From positions 1 through 30,679 of the IMG/VR virus record IMGVR_UViG_3300025896_000130: a DNA stretch of 30,679 nucleotides; one strand, written 5' to 3'. This document shows, piece by piece, positions 29,734-30,679 of this stretch (positions are counted from its first letter, which is position 1; every line of letters starts with the position of its first letter). The notes beneath the pieces are model-generated. The model searched no databases and was not told the origin of the DNA. It worked only from the letters and a program-made list of their open reading frames with translations. A program made the translations under genes and the position numbers. This DNA comes from a virus.

Positions 29734-29808
29734 ACTGCTATCGTCTATCGGTTAGGACACTAGGTTTTCAACCTGGTAAGCGGGGTTCGACTCCCCGTAG
29801 CAGTACCA
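29734..29808 (+). tRNA. tRNA-Glu(UUC), copy 1
   Basis: Acceptor ACTGCTA/TAGCAGT, anticodon arm CTAGG-TTTTCAA-CCTGG (TTC), T arm CGGGG/CCCCG, encoded CCA. Confidence 0.93.
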
Positions 29809-30049
29809 TATTAAATTGCATTAGGTTACCAACCCAGTAGGTAACATAGCATCGCGATGTTGACAGCCGTGTCAGCCGTGCTAAGTTACATGAAAGATGG
29901 AAACGAAGCCTTAGGGTGGATACTGTATAATCGCGCTGGAACAAGTTGTCATGTAATGTGCTTGGGAGACAAGTCCGTGGACGGCACGGTAGGGCAGGTT
30001 CAAAACTGTTATTTCTGGCAAGCATCCTAGTGTAATTTAATATGGTAAT
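29809..30049 (+). ncRNA. Unassigned structured region in the tRNA array
   Basis: 241 bases with no convincing ORF or tRNA. Possible helices: GTTACC/GGTAAC (29825/29840), palindrome CATCGCGATG (29850-29859), GACA-GCCG-TGTC (29862-29873), a long-range TTACATG/CATGTAA (29886/29950), and CCGTG-GACGG-CACGG (29975-29989). It may be a small RNA, a ribozyme or a degraded tRNA/intron. No family is recognised. Confidence 0.4.
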
Positions 30050-30124
30050 GGGGGCAGTAGTGGGCTACGGGTTTGCTTTGCATGCATGCTGTCTAGAAGG
30101 GTTCGATTCCCTCGGCCTCCACCA
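30050..30124 (+). tRNA. Atypical tRNA-Ala(UGC)
   Basis: Acceptor GGGGGCA/GGCCTCC with G3-U70 (30052/30118), T loop TTCGATT and encoded CCA. TGC anticodon in loop TTTGCAT. The D arm is odd (GTAG-TGGG-CTAC directly after the acceptor), the anticodon stem has a T-T mismatch, and the variable loop is long. May be functional, divergent or decaying. Confidence 0.65.
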
Positions 30125-30133
30125 AGTTTATAA

Positions 30134-30207
30134 GCGGGATTAGTTTAATGGCAAAACAGCAGATTTCCAATCTTCGGTCATCAGTTCGATTCTGATATCC
30201 CGCTCCA
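30134..30207 (+). tRNA. tRNA-Gly(UCC)
   Basis: Acceptor GCGGGAT/ATCCCGC, loop TTTCCAA (TCC), T loop TTCGATT, encoded CCA. One mismatch in the anticodon stem. Confidence 0.9.
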
Positions 30208-30213
30208 AGTTTT

Positions 30214-30282
30214 GAAACCACATCGCCTGGATACTTCTCTCAGCAATGAGACACTAGGTCTTGCAACCGTGGTTTCTTTTTT
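30214..30282 (+). ncRNA. Structured non-tRNA element with terminator-like end
   Basis: GAAACCAC (30214-30221)/GTGGTTTC (30269-30276) enclose CCTGG/CTAGG (30226/30254) and TCTCA-GCAA-TGAGA (30238-30251), followed by TTTTTT. It occupies a tRNA-sized slot between two tRNAs. Could be an attenuator, terminator or small RNA. Confidence 0.6.
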
Positions 30283-30357
30283 GACGCTATCGTCTATCGG
30301 TTAGGACACCTGGTTTTCATCCAGGCAAGCGCGGTTCGATTCCGCGTAGCGTTACCA
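30283..30357 (+). tRNA. tRNA-Glu(UUC), copy 2
   Basis: Acceptor GACGCTA/TAGCGTT (first pair G-U), anticodon arm CCTGG-TTTTCAT-CCAGG (TTC), T arm CGCGG/CCGCG, CCA. Shares its D region with copy 1 but differs in the stems. Confidence 0.93.
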
Positions 30358-30364
30358 AGTTTTT

Positions 30365-30439
30365 GCGGCATTCATATAATGGTCATTATCTCGGATTGTC
30401 TATCCGAAGACGGGAGTTCGATTCTCCCATGTCGCGCCA
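30365..30439 (+). tRNA. tRNA-Asp(GUC), copy 1
   Basis: Acceptor GCGGCAT/ATGTCGC, anticodon arm TCGGA-TTGTCTA-TCCGA (GTC), T arm GGGAG/CTCCC, discriminator G, CCA. Confidence 0.93.
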
Positions 30440-30448
30440 GTTAGTATT

Positions 30449-30532
30449 GCGAGTGTGGCGAAATGGTATACGCAAGAGACTTAAAATCTCTCGTCGAAAG
30501 GCATGCCGGTTCGAGTCCGGCCACTCGCACCA
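30449..30532 (+). tRNA. tRNA-Leu(UAA)
   Basis: Class II tRNA with a long variable arm. Acceptor GCGAGTG/CACTCGC, anticodon arm AGAGA-CTTAAAA-TCTCT (TAA), T arm GCCGG/CCGGC, CCA. Confidence 0.95.
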
Positions 30533-30536
30533 ATTT

Positions 30537-30612
30537 ACCCTTATAGCTCAGCTGGTAGAGCACCGCCTTGATAAGGCGTAGGTCCCTGGTTCGAGTCCAG
30601 GTGAGGGTACCA
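30537..30612 (+). tRNA. tRNA-Ile(GAU)
   Basis: Acceptor ACCCTTA/TGAGGGT, D arm GCTCAGCTGGTAGAGC, loop TTGATAA (GAT), T arm CCTGG/CCAGG, CCA. Very canonical. Confidence 0.94.
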
Positions 30613-30618
30613 GTTTTA

Positions 30619-30679
30619 GGTCTGTTCGTATAGAGGTTATTACTGCGGATTGTCTATCCGCTTACGGGGGTTCGATTCC
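30619..30679 (+). tRNA. tRNA-Asp(GUC), copy 2, cut by the window end
   Basis: Starts GGTCTGT; anticodon arm GCGGA-TTGTCTA-TCCGC (GTC); the T arm begins at GGGGGTTCGATTCC where the window stops. The body is quite different from copy 1. Confidence 0.85.

Noticed and set aside
29960-30000. RNase P RNA or group I intron
   Set aside because: Short resemblance to one RNase P segment and to group I core words, but the required paired elements and flanking exons are not found in order.
29768-30025. 85-codon reverse-strand ORF across tRNA-Glu and the structured region
   Set aside because: It overlaps a clear tRNA and has no ribosome site or protein-like composition.
30363-30581. 72-codon forward ORF in the tRNA array
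   Set aside because: It reads through three well-formed tRNAs; the translation is tRNA sequence.

Overview
The window is a piece of a large T4-like (Straboviridae-like) myovirus genome. The evidence is a dense, mostly plus-strand gene order that mixes T4-type replication genes (UvsW helicase, a gp62-like clamp-loader subunit, gp61 primase, gp41 helicase), class I ribonucleotide reductase (NrdA/NrdB), a phage NAD salvage enzyme (NadV), a block of virion, baseplate and lysis-type genes, and a tRNA array. Gene content resembles aquatic T4-like phages (cyanophage or methylophage type). A bacterial host with beta/gammaproteobacterial features is suggested by the tmRNA tag ending in ALAA, a circularly permuted tmRNA gene and an rrn-like boxA. 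The host assignment is inference.

Layout. 1-810: 3' part of nadV and a terminator. 907-4769: uvsW, a conserved unknown, a gp62-like gene, a zinc-finger protein, a small coiled-coil protein and a miniature protein resembling the palm/fingers of C-family DNA polymerases. 4798-6020: a reverse-strand unknown and a late virion-type gene. 6062-8695: primase, a small unknown and the replicative helicase. 8696-15064: mostly late genes, probably head or virion morphogenesis, including a protein with nucleotidyltransferase/ligase-like motifs, a small membrane protein and a very basic protein. 15105-16243: PD-(D/E)XK exonuclease plus an unknown. 16325-19740: nrdA and nrdB. 19750-23283: a possible Sm-like protein, a PAAR spike tip, an M15 peptidase, a large baseplate-type protein, a 53-aa membrane protein and an ADP-ribosyltransferase-like protein. 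23288-23621: a tmRNA gene with its own promoter and terminator. 23717-26621: an outer-membrane-type beta-barrel and small early genes, including a polynucleotide-kinase-like enzyme. 26601-29163: an island of two HxD dioxygenase-like proteins, a methyltransferase and a cupin. 29239-30679: a micro-ORF or small RNA unit, then a tRNA array whose main part is driven by two promoters sharing a 50-bp repeat and an rRNA-like boxB/boxA leader.

Regulation can be read directly. Early genes carry host sigma70 promoters (TTGACW, 17 bp, TATAAT). Late genes carry T4-type late promoters (TAAATA or TAAGTA). In at least 14 cases the predicted transcription start falls on or within about 3 nt of the start codon, so leaderless mRNAs appear to be the rule for the first gene of a transcript, while internal genes are coupled by ATGA or TAATG overlaps. 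Genes with real leaders (for example 13763, 16325, 24386, 24782) have visible Shine-Dalgarno sequences, several behind 5' hairpins.

The strongest candidates for new biology are the permuted tmRNA, the widespread leaderless architecture, the rrn-like antitermination leader of the tRNA operon, the mini polymerase-like protein, the ligase-motif protein in a late cluster, and the unexplained structured RNAs inside the tRNA array.
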